Positions 7,333-15,946 of a stretch of DNA of 27,473 nucleotides are shown in pieces. Every line of letters starts with the position of its first letter. Within the stretch, counting starts at the first letter, position 1. The stretch is from IMG/VR virus record IMGVR_UViG_3300048780_000008, positions 1 to 27,473 of that record; one strand, written 5' to 3'. This DNA is from a virus. The translations under genes were made by a program, and so were the position numbers. The notes below the pieces were generated by a model that saw only the letters and a list, made by a program, of their open reading frames with translations, searched no databases and was not told the DNA's origin.

Positions 7333-10050
7333 TCAATTGCAAGTGCATGATCCATTTGAAGCCACCGCGGTTGAGCAATAGCCAATCACACCGTTGGCCT
7401 TCCAACAGGCGGCGGCATTTACTGACGGCGTAACCGCGTTGATCGTGTCGCCGGCCGCATCGTATACCGCCATGCCGCCCGTGCTCGGATTCCCTGTTGA
7501 GTGCTGAAGCTTGACTCCCGTACCCTGATTGTCGGTCAAGGCACTTCCACCGCTGAGGGTAAAACTCGTACTGAGAGTGTCGCTGTCAACCGGCCTGATC
7601 CCAATCCACGCCACCGCGCCGTTCTGCGTTGCGGAGAGCAGTGAGATGCGGAACTGATCGCCACCTAACCCGGTAGCATCTGCGTCACAGGAGGCGATCT
7701 GGTAGCTCGTTCCCACGCCGGTAACTGTCGCACAGGATGCTATGCTCGTCCAGACCGAAGCCTCGTCCGCCTGTAGATAAATCGACCAGTTCGACGTACT
7801 CGCCGCCGATGCGATCTTGGCGTAGAAGCGGAACTTTCCTGCCGGGATTTGCGAGCCGATATAGAAGTTTGTGCCATTAGCTCCGTAAAGATAGAAGTTA
7901 GCTCCTGAGACCGTAGCAAAATTCTCCCCCGTCTCCGAGTTGGCATCAGGAACCGGCACGGGCTGTGTTGCTCCCAAACCAGTCAACTCATCTGGCCACA
8001 TCCACAAATCCTGAGAATTGAAGTAGTAGCTAGATGCGCCCGTGTTGATGAAGTCGGAGCGCCTATCGAACGCTTTGCCCCCGTGCGAAAGGTTAGGAGG
8101 CCCGAAGGCACTAACTTGCAATCCGTAGTATTGTTCTCTACCCGCCTGATGGCCTCCGTAGGGATTTGAGGATGATGCTGTGGTAAACGTGTTACCGCGC
8201 CCCGTGATGGTCGGTGTCGCAGCGCTCGTGAGCGCATTTCCACCGTGCGGCGATGTAAAAAAGTTAAGGTCTCCCGTCACATTGAAGGCCGCGATGTGGT
8301 TAACGTACATATCCTTGAGTGTTGAGGAGGAGGCATCCCATTGAATCGTTCCAGGATTGCTTGTGCACATCGCCGCTTGGAAGCGATCCAGCGTGTGATT
8401 CAACCCCGACAAGCGCAGCGCCGTGTTTGCGGCTGGACAACTGCTGTCCGGCTCCATCTCCCGAATATCGATCACCCAGTCGGAAGGCGTGGATTCAACA
8501 CTCAATGATGAAATAAACTGCGGTCCTGCGTCCACTCCGGCAATCTGCATTGCGGAGATCGTACCGAAGCCCGCGGCGTAGGTCTGGAACGGATACTTGG
8601 CTCCGATAAAGATATTCTGCCAGGTGTTGAAATCGTTGTTTCCTGCCCACATCGAGGCAGTTGGGGCCACGGTACTCTCAGGCACATAGGAAAATCCCCA
8701 TGTAGCGCTCACAGTAACGTTCTGCCAGCGCGTCCAGGTCGGTGCTTCGTTGCCCTGAAAGAAGAATCCGCAACTGGTGTTTAGTTGACTGTTGCTCAGG
8801 GATTCAATAGCAAAATTAGTAAAATCGCTCTTGAAAGGTCCCGCGTCTAAAGGCGCTGTCGCCGCTCTATCGGGATATGCGAAACCGCAGTTGCCGATGG
8901 TTGCTGTGACAGGGAGCCCAAGAATGCTGATATAGGCATTGAGTCCTGTTCCACTCGGAACTGTGGTGGCGAGTGTGACCTGTGTCGGGGATTGGTAGGA
9001 AAGTATTGTGGTTGTAGTCGAGCCGACCGTGATTGCTTGGTTAGGGGTCGCGTCTCCCGGTTGAAACAAGCACTGTGCCGCAGAGGTGATGACCGCTGTA
9101 CCATTCGCCACGACGTCCATGCAAATGCGACCCGGCTTGCGGTAAGGGAAACTCGCGGAGGCATCCACCGAGTCATCCACGATCACTGCGAAATCACGCA
9201 TGGCGAACGAAGGAAGCGGCGCGATTCCGCCATCGGCAGCATCCACCAGCGCGAACACGTCCTGACTCGGAGCGCCGCGAACGGCGACAGGCAGCGTATA
9301 CTGGTAGAAATTTCCCGGTCCGCTGCCCCCTGGAGGCCCGAACATGCTCACACCCTTAGGATTTATCGCAGTTGCGATGTAGTAGACAGTCTGAGTCGTT
9401 GCGCTGGGATTTGATGGAAAGAATACACTGGCACCCGACACATAGGCCGCATCGATTGCCCTCTGGATTGCATCGTGGTTATTCGTGCATCCTGCCGTTG
9501 AGCCGGAGCCCGTGCAGTCGCCAAGCGCATTGTAGGGCGGGGCGGCAACGTTGATGATGCCGTTCACATTGGCGTTGTTCACGCTGCTCGGTGCAATTGG
9601 ATTGCCGTTGACGATGTTGACTGCAGCTCCCTGCGCTGTCGTCGCGCCTGTGCCGCCCCAGAGGATTGGGCAAACTACGCCTGTATTCGGACCGCAGCCG
9701 ATGAATCCCTGGATCTGGTCAACAGTCCACTGCTCTACGCCAGAGGCGCAATTCGTGCCGCCTGTGCTGAACCCTACGAACTTGTAGGCATTGGCGCTGA
9801 GCCAGATCACAGCGCTGCCGGTGGAATCAAGGGGAATCGGATTCGGATTTGCGGTGCCACCTGTGTAATCGGTATAGGTCGCTAGTGGCGTTGACGTTCC
9901 ACCCGAGTACGTGAAGATACAGCCGTTCGCCAGCGGTACGCCGTTCGGATCAAGGAAGGTGGCGCGCGGGGTCTGAAACGGCGCTACCGTAACCTGTGCG
10001 AGTGCCGATGCCGCAAATGCGAAAGCGAGAAGCGCGAATAACTTCTTCAT
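7333..10050 (-). CDS. Tailspike with pectate-lyase-like beta-helix and signal peptide
   Basis: 905 residues from ATG 10050, which has GAGAGGAT five bases upstream. The N-terminus MKKLFALLAFAFAASALA followed by Q is a clear Sec-type signal peptide. Residues about 24-115 form a virion-attachment-like domain: FLDPNGVPLANGCIFTYSGG, a DYTGGTANPNPIPLDSTGSA stretch and AVIWL..NAYKF, the known phage layout (NG..F.Y..GT, Y.D..G..NP..LD..G.A..WL....YK). From about residue 195 a pectin-lyase-like start follows: NHDAIQRAIDAAYVSGASVF and FPS, then a long beta-rich repetitive body. Such spikes bind and often cleave surface polysaccharide. The catalytic residues cannot be assigned by eye. The C-terminus is an Asn/Gly/Thr-rich trimer-like region ending in GSCTCN. 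Confidence 0.8.
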   Translation of the reverse strand: MKKLFALLAFAFAASALAQVTVAPFQTPRATFLDPNGVPLANGCIFTYSGGTSTPLATYTDYTGGTANPNPIPLDSTGSAVIWLSANAYKFVGFSTGGTNCASGVEQWTVDQIQGFIGCGPNTGVVCPILWGGTGATTAQGAAVNIVNGNPIAPSSVNNANVNGIINVAAPPYNALGDCTGSGSTAGCTNNHDAIQRAIDAAYVSGASVFFPSNPSATTQTVYYIATAINPKGVSMFGPPGGSGPGNFYQYTLPVAVRGAPSQDVFALVDAADGGIAPLPSFAMRDFAVIVDDSVDASASFPYRKPGRICMDVVANGTAVITSAAQCLFQPGDATPNQAITVGSTTTTILSYQSPTQVTLATTVPSGTGLNAYISILGLPVTATIGNCGFAYPDRAATAPLDAGPFKSDFTNFAIESLSNSQLNTSCGFFFQGNEAPTWTRWQNVTVSATWGFSYVPESTVAPTASMWAGNNDFNTWQNIFIGAKYPFQTYAAGFGTISAMQIAGVDAGPQFISSLSVESTPSDWVIDIREMEPDSSCPAANTALRLSGLNHTLDRFQAAMCTSNPGTIQWDASSSTLKDMYVNHIAAFNVTGDLNFFTSPHGGNALTSAATPTITGRGNTFTTASSSNPYGGHQAGREQYYGLQVSAFGPPNLSHGGKAFDRRSDFINTGASSYYFNSQDLWMWPDELTGLGATQPVPVPDANSETGENFATVSGANFYLYGANGTNFYIGSQIPAGKFRFYAKIASAASTSNWSIYLQADEASVWTSIASCATVTGVGTSYQIASCDADATGLGGDQFRISLLSATQNGAVAWIGIRPVDSDTLSTSFTLSGGSALTDNQGTGVKLQHSTGNPSTGGMAVYDAAGDTINAVTPSVNAAACWKANGVIGYCSTAVASNGSCTCN

Positions 10051-10199
10051 TGAATCCTCTCTAGGTTGGGGCCACATATAGAAGCTGAGATAATCTTGCC
10101 GAGCGATATGGAGGATGATCCCATATCTGCATCTTACGCACTGCCTTTCAGTCCCCGCGTCACTGCACGTTCAGGCTCAGGCTCAATAGTTGAAGGCAA
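10051..10199 (-). promoter_or_regulatory. Leader region of the tailspike gene
   Basis: This is one of the larger non-coding gaps among the tail genes (149 bases). It holds an inverted repeat (10105-10127) and the ribosome site of the tailspike gene. A 23-codon minus-strand ORF beginning MQIWDHPPYR (ATG near 10132) has no convincing ribosome site and I do not call it. No convincing promoter pair was seen. Confidence 0.35.
10105..10127. repeat. Perfect 7 bp inverted repeat upstream of tailspike
   Basis: GATATGG (10105-10111) and CCATATC (10121-10127) flank a 9-base spacer. It can be an operator-like dyad or an mRNA hairpin in the tailspike leader. No T-run follows on the minus strand, so it is not a Rho-independent terminator. 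Confidence 0.45.
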
Positions 10200-11495
10200 C
10201 TACGGTAACCACGCGCAACTGCTGCCAGCCTGCACCGTTAAAGTCCCGGCATTGATCTTGGCATAAAGCGTGATCGTCTGAGCATTGGTGTTCGTGCTCA
10301 CGGTGAAAGCTACGTGCGTTTGGTAGAAGGTTGTGGCTCCTGCTGCGGTCAGTGCTGCCGTGAAAGCTGTCTGAGTGGCCGAAGTGACTACCGCGACAGG
10401 CAGGAAGTTCGTGACCGTGCTGGTAGAGCCATAAGTTTGTGATCCGGCGATCCAGAGGCCAGTCAGGGTAGCACTTGTGTTCAACGCAAAGGTCGGTGTA
10501 TCGGCGGTGGCACTGGTCTCCCAGATAATATCGCACTCGCCTTGGCGCGTGGTGCTGGCGGGCACGGCCTGCATCACCAAGCTGGTCGTGGTCAACGCGG
10601 CAAAGGATGTGGAGGTGGTGGTACCGTTCGCGGCCATGACCGTTGTGTTTTTACTGATCAAAATGTTATTTACCGTTGTTATCCCACTAAAGGTGTTCGT
10701 ACCGGAGAATGTCTGGTTTACCCCTAGAATCGCAAATGTGTCGGGCCCTCCCAAGGCCGGTATTTGGAGAGTATGGTTTCCGGTTGGAGGGGCCGCGCTG
10801 ATAGTCACAGAGTATGTCGCACCGCCGAGGATGAGGGCGCCGAACCAGTTAGAGGCTGTGCCTCCAATCGATCCGTTTCCCGCACCGTTGGATACTAGAC
10901 CAGCATTAAAAATTGGAGCTATTGCAAATACAGGGGCCGTCGTGCTAAAAGTTGGTCCTGCTGTAAATGTCTGCACGGTTCCTAGCACGGCCAGCGTGTC
11001 CGTAGCTGCTGGAACCGTCATGATGAAAGCTGAGGTCGCCGCCGCTGGAGTAAGCGATACGCTGCCGGTAGCAGTTGAGGATGACAGCTTCAGAATGCCT
11101 GTTGTGGTTCCAGCTACGCCGACAGTCAGTGTCGGTGAAGACCACGTCAAGTTGGCGCTGCCTGCAAGTGCTGAAGTTGTTCCGGCACTGTACAAAAGCT
11201 GTGTCCCAGTGATATTGGCCAAGGTGCCTAGTTGTGCTGCGGTGGCTGCTGCCGGAGCGCTAGAGGTAGAGTTGAACTGGAAACCGGATATTGCTGCCCC
11301 GCTCAATGTCTGTACCGTTCCCGCCGCCGAATAATATGGAACATCATACTGAGCCGCTGCATTCACGGTCGGTGCCCCGCTCAACGAAGAGTACGGATAA
11401 CCGTTATTGGCTGACTGAGCGTGCGCTATCCCTGCAAACAAGGCCAGCGCCAGACCGAGCTTAATTAGTGCGTTCAACTTCTGCATGAAGGTCAT
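10200..11495 (-). CDS. Tail appendage protein with signal peptide, 431 residues
   Basis: The frame is open to 11585, but ATG 11495 has GGGGA four bases upstream and starts MTFMQKLNALIKLGLALALF, then AGIAHA and Q: a signal peptide. This start overlaps the previous gene by 35 bases. An alternative is ATG 11486. The body is almost all Ser, Thr, Ala, Gly and Val in short alternating strands (beta-rich repeats with recurrent L.G....F....TS.P motifs), like phage fibre shafts. The last 150 residues form a distinct module that begins TVMAANGTTTSTSFAALTTT and ends CAWLP, probably a compact jelly-roll receptor-binding head. The order after gp10-like and before the tailspike supports a tail-appendage role. 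Function beyond that is not recognised. Confidence 0.7.
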   Translation of the reverse strand: MTFMQKLNALIKLGLALALFAGIAHAQSANNGYPYSSLSGAPTVNAAAQYDVPYYSAAGTVQTLSGAAISGFQFNSTSSAPAAATAAQLGTLANITGTQLLYSAGTTSALAGSANLTWSSPTLTVGVAGTTTGILKLSSSTATGSVSLTPAAATSAFIMTVPAATDTLAVLGTVQTFTAGPTFSTTAPVFAIAPIFNAGLVSNGAGNGSIGGTASNWFGALILGGATYSVTISAAPPTGNHTLQIPALGGPDTFAILGVNQTFSGTNTFSGITTVNNILISKNTTVMAANGTTTSTSFAALTTTSLVMQAVPASTTRQGECDIIWETSATADTPTFALNTSATLTGLWIAGSQTYGSTSTVTNFLPVAVVTSATQTAFTAALTAAGATTFYQTHVAFTVSTNTNAQTITLYAKINAGTLTVQAGSSCAWLP

Positions 11496-12612
11496 AAGTC
11501 CCCGTTCCGCTGGTGCAAGCTGTGTAAGTGGTGGTGTAACTGATGGCCGAAGATGTAGCCGACCAGAAAGGGAGCGCAACATCAACGAAGCCGCTAGCCG
11601 TAGAGATGGTGGTATTGGTGAGCGTCAAAGGAATGGTCTGCGCCGTGTGCGCGGCAGTTGCATCTGTCCAACTAACTGTTGCGTAAACCGAACCTGTGCC
11701 AGTCGTGCAGAGCGCGTTCTGATCCAGGTAAAAACGGACAAGGTAGTGCCCTGCCGCGCCCGTAGAAGCGATGAGGTTTTGGGTGGTCAGAGACGAAGAT
11801 TGCGCCGTCTTATCTGAAACACCTTCAACGGTGACGAGCCCAAGACCCGCCGTGGTAATACCATCGTAGGTTGTTGCCGCGCCGCTGCTGTTCAGAATGA
11901 AGCCGCTGAGACAAGCGAGTTGTGTTGCCGACGAACCGTAAACCACTTGGCCAGTTCCGCAGCTCGAAGGGTGCCCAACCGTACTCCAAACCGGAGCGGA
12001 GGCTCCCTGCCCGATCAAGGGCATGTTCGATGCACCCTGCGCAGTGGATGTGGGTGCGCCACCCGTTCCGCCTCCTAACAAGATGCCGTATTGCGTGAGA
12101 AGGCCGGTCGATCCCCAGGCGCTGTTGCTCGAAAAGTAGACGATGCCTCCGCTCGTACCTGAGATGGTCATCGTCACGGACCCAGTCGAACCGCTGTTGG
12201 TGACCACCGTTCCATCGCCCGTAAACGAGGCGACGCCAGAGCCAGTTCCTGTGGCCGGATTCTGCAACTCCATGTCGGTTCCGTCGTAGATGAATGTGGC
12301 GATCTGAGTTGTGATCAAATCGTTCGCAGCCAGCGCCGAGGTACCCTTCTTGGTGATCGTCTTTGCGCCAAGGCCACAGAAGTTGAGCGTCGGCGTAGTG
12401 ATCGAATTGGCGTGAAGCGGTAGCACCTTGATAAACATGCCGGTGGTGTAGGCGGCTGGGCAACTGTTCACCGTGGCCGTGAGCACGTTGGCGGCACCAG
12501 TGTCAGCCGCGTAGGAGGGTTGCAACTGCACTTCAGGGTAGTTAGCCGTCTGCGCCAAAGCCTGAAGACTCAAGACGCCGGTGATCGCGAGAAGCGAAAG
12601 AAACTTTTTCAT
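11461..12612 (-). CDS. Tail appendage protein with signal peptide, 383 residues
   Basis: The start ATG 12612 follows GAAGGAGATTTTC, the best ribosome site in this part of the operon; the longer open frame to 12813 lies inside the upstream gene. MKKFLSLLAITGVLSLQALA followed by Q is a signal peptide. Residues about 30-110 hold a Cys-containing beta domain (NSCPAAYTTGMFIKVLPLHA, LNFCGLG), followed by a Gly/Thr/Ser-rich fibre part. A C-terminal domain of about 140 residues begins YDGITTAGLGLVTVEGVSDK and includes GHYLVRFYLDQNALC and ATVSWTD. That last domain looks like the beta-sandwich heads of other phage fibres. It is likely a tail fibre or adhesin; the partner is unknown. Confidence 0.7.
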   Translation of the reverse strand: MKKFLSLLAITGVLSLQALAQTANYPEVQLQPSYAADTGAANVLTATVNSCPAAYTTGMFIKVLPLHANSITTPTLNFCGLGAKTITKKGTSALAANDLITTQIATFIYDGTDMELQNPATGTGSGVASFTGDGTVVTNSGSTGSVTMTISGTSGGIVYFSSNSAWGSTGLLTQYGILLGGGTGGAPTSTAQGASNMPLIGQGASAPVWSTVGHPSSCGTGQVVYGSSATQLACLSGFILNSSGAATTYDGITTAGLGLVTVEGVSDKTAQSSSLTTQNLIASTGAAGHYLVRFYLDQNALCTTGTGSVYATVSWTDATAAHTAQTIPLTLTNTTISTASGFVDVALPFWSATSSAISYTTTYTACTSGTGTYDLHAEVERTN

Positions 12613-12623
12613 GAAAATCTCCT

Positions 12624-13460
12624 TCAATACCTGTAGTCTGCCATCAAAGCCCCAGCCGTCCATGAGGCCGCAGTTACCATTGTGTTGCCGGTTATCGAAG
12701 TTATCGCGGTCGGCGGCAAACGAACAAACGGACCACCGGTATATTCCTGCACGTAGAGATGAACACTTGTCGAAGCCGGAAGCGCGGATATAGGCGCATT
12801 GGCAAACGTCCACGCCGTACCGCTGCCTGCAAGGATCTCATTGTCGGCAAAGTTTGGCCCTGATCCGCCCGGAAGGGGGGTCCAAGCCCCCGTGCCGCCG
12901 TCTACATATTCGCCCGCCAGCGGCGTTCCAGTCCCTATCTGACTTTTCGCTGCGGTCCCGCTAATATCCGAGAATGCGGGCTGCGATTGGGTAAAGTTTC
13001 CTGTTGCTTGGTCGTAGCTTGCCAGCCATTCATGAGATGTAGGCGCCTGGGTCTGAGCGCGCGCTACCCACTGCCAACTCGCTCCATCCCACTCCAGAAC
13101 ATTACCTGTGAGCGGATTCGAGAGTGCTAGAAATGCGATCTTACCGCCCGCAAGCGGGCTACCGGTCCCGTCCGCGATGTAATCGATATTTTGATTCTTA
13201 TATATGCGGGAGAAATCGATTCCGTCAGCAGTAATGACGCCATTTGCATCGATATTCTGCGTGATCGTGCCAATCGTCCCTTGCTTGCCAATGATCGCTA
13301 CTTGTTGCGCGAGGGCGCTAATTAGATTTCCCTCGGTACTTAGCCCATTCTGGAGTTGCGTGTTCCAGACAAGAAACGTCTGCAATCCGGCCCATGTAAG
13401 GGTTCCATCTGGGTTGACGGCAGCGGCGCGAGCTAATACGAAGGTGTTAGATTGCGTCAT
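12624..13460 (-). CDS. Tail needle/fibre candidate, 278 residues
   Basis: The ATG is one base after the stop of the gp10-like gene. No signal peptide is present, unlike the next three tail genes. The N-terminal 90 residues (FVLARAAAVNPDGTLTWAGL, NTQLQNGL, ALAQQVAIIG) look helical and could dock onto the hub. The middle has a W/G-rich beta segment (LEWDGASWQWVARAQ). The C-terminal module starts NFADNEILAGSGTAWTFANA and ends MADYRY, a module type seen at the ends of phage tail proteins. In P22 the gene after gp10 encodes the gp26 needle, so needle or plug is a positional suggestion, not a sequence match. Confidence 0.6.
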   Translation of the reverse strand: MTQSNTFVLARAAAVNPDGTLTWAGLQTFLVWNTQLQNGLSTEGNLISALAQQVAIIGKQGTIGTITQNIDANGVITADGIDFSRIYKNQNIDYIADGTGSPLAGGKIAFLALSNPLTGNVLEWDGASWQWVARAQTQAPTSHEWLASYDQATGNFTQSQPAFSDISGTAAKSQIGTGTPLAGEYVDGGTGAWTPLPGGSGPNFADNEILAGSGTAWTFANAPISALPASTSVHLYVQEYTGGPFVRLPPTAITSITGNTMVTAASWTAGALMADYRY

Positions 13461-13461
13461 C

Positions 13462-14979
13462 TTAAGTCATCTTTGCGATTTGCTTAGCATACCGCTCGGT
13501 TGGCTCTGTAAATCCAGGCGAAGCCTTCAAGTAGGCATCTATGACCCGCCAGGTAATCGGGTCGCTGACCGCCATCTCATAAACACGGTCGCGGGAGTAG
13601 CCAAGCCGGTTCCAGAGAACGCGGGTGCGATAGGTTCCCACTTGCCCAGCGCCAATCCAATGCTCATTGCTCCATGAGCGGCCGCCATCGTCAGACCAAC
13701 GCAACATTACTTGAGGATCGCGGGGATCGCCGTTCGCATCTACAAGTGGCGGACTGGGGCCATCTCCAACTTCCATATCGATCTGCATCTGCTGGTGGAA
13801 AATACGCTGTTGCTCACTCGAAATATGCGGGGCGCGGCGGAAGCGGCGAATCGGTTTCCCATTGTCGTCGAGAATGGTAATCGACATGGTATATATGTTG
13901 CCACTATTCCAATCGCCTACTAAATGCTGTCCAAAAGCGTAGCAGTGACAAGTCGAGAGATGCGCGCTGTATCCCGTCACTCCCTGCTGAATCCAGTACC
14001 CGCGCTCATGCCACATCTGCGTAGCGGCGTCATATACCCACGTCGCTCCCTGGCCGCCGTTCGCGCTCGGGAAGCGTAGCACCCAGAATGTGTGCCCTTG
14101 GTCGATATAGGCATAGCCAACAGCGTCCGCGCTGCCCTGCGGATAGGTCGCCCAGGCAGTTTCTATCGCATGGTTTGAAATCCTCAGTGGTGAATAACCA
14201 TTCGCGCGCCATGCGATTCCCACTCCATTTTTGTTGCCGCCAATCCAGAAAGGCGTATTGTCCAGCACACATATGGAATTCGGCGCGCTGATGCCCTGTT
14301 CCATGAATGCGCCGGAGATTACATCGAACGGAGTGTATTGGTTCGCTCCGGAGTCGTAGTAGATCTGCGCGTGTCCATCAATTCCCAGGACAAATAATTG
14401 CCGAAACGCCTGCTTGATTGCGCCGACATTCTCGGGGAATACGGAAACCTGCTGAACGCCCAGCGGATTCCAGGTTGTCATATCTTCCAAGTTCGATACC
14501 TGAAACTTGTTGGAATTAGCCAGCAACGCGATCCCATATCCATCGCACCATTCAACCATGGAAGGCGTTCCTTCAAGCGGGGGCACAATGGTAAAGGTAC
14601 TGGTTTTCAGATTGAAAACGTAAAGGTTTCCGGCAGAACAGACGCATACCTGATTCCCGGCTGTGCCATTAGTGACCATCGTTACCGGGTTGCCGTCGTT
14701 CCCCACGTCGCCAAGTTCGGTGGCTGTGCCGCCACTCAGAATCTCGTAGAGCTTCGATCCACCCACCGCGAAGGCCCGCCCATTGATCTCCAGCAGCCCC
14801 CTCACGGGGTTTGTTGGCAGCTCAACGAACAGCGCGAGCCCCGGAGTGCAATACATAGGCATCTGCGACTTGCCTTGGCCGCTCTCGTCGCTTTCAGGGT
14901 AGAAGTTGAACGTCCGCTGACAGTCAGCGATGATCGACTGCGACTGGTACGTTGGTCCGCAGAATGAAAATCGAGCCAT
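13462..14979 (-). CDS. P22 gp10-like tail hub / packaged-DNA stabilisation protein
   Basis: 505 residues (P22 gp10 is 472). It starts MARFSFCGPTYQSQSIIADC followed by QRTFNFYPE, the family signature (G..Y...S...D.Q...N.YPE). The body is a beta-propeller-like series of W/G-containing strands (CTPGLALFVELP, VRGLLEINGRAFAVGGSKLY, WIGG, YWIQQGVTGYSAH). The C-terminus has APHISSEQQRIFHQQMQIDM, RWSDDGGRSWSNEHWIGAGQ and LWNRLGYSRDRVYEM, which is the typical end of these proteins (R..R.P.I......I....m.i...G, sWSDDGGrtWs). In the virion it would form the hub ring below gp4 and hold the needle. It follows gp4-like with a 7-base gap. Confidence 0.85.
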   Translation of the reverse strand: MARFSFCGPTYQSQSIIADCQRTFNFYPESDESGQGKSQMPMYCTPGLALFVELPTNPVRGLLEINGRAFAVGGSKLYEILSGGTATELGDVGNDGNPVTMVTNGTAGNQVCVCSAGNLYVFNLKTSTFTIVPPLEGTPSMVEWCDGYGIALLANSNKFQVSNLEDMTTWNPLGVQQVSVFPENVGAIKQAFRQLFVLGIDGHAQIYYDSGANQYTPFDVISGAFMEQGISAPNSICVLDNTPFWIGGNKNGVGIAWRANGYSPLRISNHAIETAWATYPQGSADAVGYAYIDQGHTFWVLRFPSANGGQGATWVYDAATQMWHERGYWIQQGVTGYSAHLSTCHCYAFGQHLVGDWNSGNIYTMSITILDDNGKPIRRFRRAPHISSEQQRIFHQQMQIDMEVGDGPSPPLVDANGDPRDPQVMLRWSDDGGRSWSNEHWIGAGQVGTYRTRVLWNRLGYSRDRVYEMAVSDPITWRVIDAYLKASPGFTEPTERYAKQIAKMT

Positions 14980-14986
14980 TTGTCAG

Positions 14987-15946
14987 TTACCTCGGCAGCG
15001 AATCGTAATAGTTGAAGCCGCCATGAGTGCCGATCCCAGGCATCCCGGCATCGCCTGTCACTCCCCGTGGCGACTTGGCATTATTTGATTCGACCGCCTT
15101 CATGGCCAGAACCCAACTGCTCTCCTGCTGCTGCGACCACTGCGCAGAGAATGCGCCGGCCATTGTGCGCGCCAGATTCATGGTGATTGCGTCTTGGTAG
15201 CCAGGCGGAAGACTGAAAACGTAGTTCAGCGCTGGGAATTGCGGAATTGATCCCCAAATCTCAAGCCGCACGCCGTAGTTATAATTCGGCACAGGCCAGA
15301 AATAGAGCCCTCCGTTCGGAAAATCTGTCGAATAATAGAGATCGGTCGGAACGTTGCTCTCGAGAGCCTTGATGCGATTGTTCATCCACCAGTCGTCATC
15401 CCTGATATTTATCGGGATTTCTACATTAGGCGTCTGATCGGTCAAAATAAGGCTTGCAGCCTCGATACGCTGCGGGCGCTGACCCATGTTGGGGGTGGCG
15501 AAGGTCGGAAGAGCACTCCCCGCCAAAACCGCGTTGCCGGTATCGGCCGCCAGAGCAACAGCAGCTCTAATGAGCGGAATACTGAACTTTGCTGCCGTTG
15601 CCGATTGGACATTCCCAGTCCCGCTGAGTCCATTCGTGGAGTTTGGGATCGTGGCCGACTGCCCATTTACGAAATTGTTCTGCGCGATGTAGGTAGCAAC
15701 TATTCCATTGCTCGAACTCTGAGTAATCTGCGCTTTCGGCCCAATCGTATGCGGGGATAGACCGGCAACCAGCGTAAATGTCGGGAAAGTCACATTGTAG
15801 ATGTAGACCTTCCGCGCAGCCCAGTTATCGAGTAGGCGATTGAGCTTCCGCAAACCAAAAGACGCATCTCCGGGCTGCGCAGTCTCCCCCTGGGCGACTA
15901 CGTTCAACTCCATCAATGCGTCTGTGACAATATCCAGGGCGGTCAT
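14987..15946 (-). CDS. P22 gp4-like head-tail connector (tail accessory factor)
   Basis: 319 residues; the start overlaps the upstream stop (TAATG). The N-terminal helical region DIVTDALMELNVVAQGETAQ, GDASFGLRKLNRLLDNWAAR and VYIY matches the gp4-type pattern (DI..DALr.lGVla.GE.p...da..gLr.LN.mLd.W). The second half has FPNGGLYFWPVPNYNYG, RLEIWG and LPPGYQDAITMNLARTMAGA, also known in this family (FP.g.ly.wPvP......l.l.......LPpgy..ai..nLA). A Ser/Gly-rich insertion at about residues 75-120 makes it longer than P22 gp4 (166). It binds the portal and closes the packaged head. Confidence 0.85.
   Translation of the reverse strand: MTALDIVTDALMELNVVAQGETAQPGDASFGLRKLNRLLDNWAARKVYIYNVTFPTFTLVAGLSPHTIGPKAQITQSSSNGIVATYIAQNNFVNGQSATIPNSTNGLSGTGNVQSATAAKFSIPLIRAAVALAADTGNAVLAGSALPTFATPNMGQRPQRIEAASLILTDQTPNVEIPINIRDDDWWMNNRIKALESNVPTDLYYSTDFPNGGLYFWPVPNYNYGVRLEIWGSIPQFPALNYVFSLPPGYQDAITMNLARTMAGAFSAQWSQQQESSWVLAMKAVESNNAKSPRGVTGDAGMPGIGTHGGFNYYDSLPR

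Noticed and set aside
10477-11334. 285-codon plus-strand ORF antisense to a tail protein
   Set aside because: It mirrors the low-complexity Ser/Thr/Ala codons of the real minus-strand gene, which has a signal peptide and a ribosome site. The plus frame is a Val/Ala-rich artefact with no start signal.
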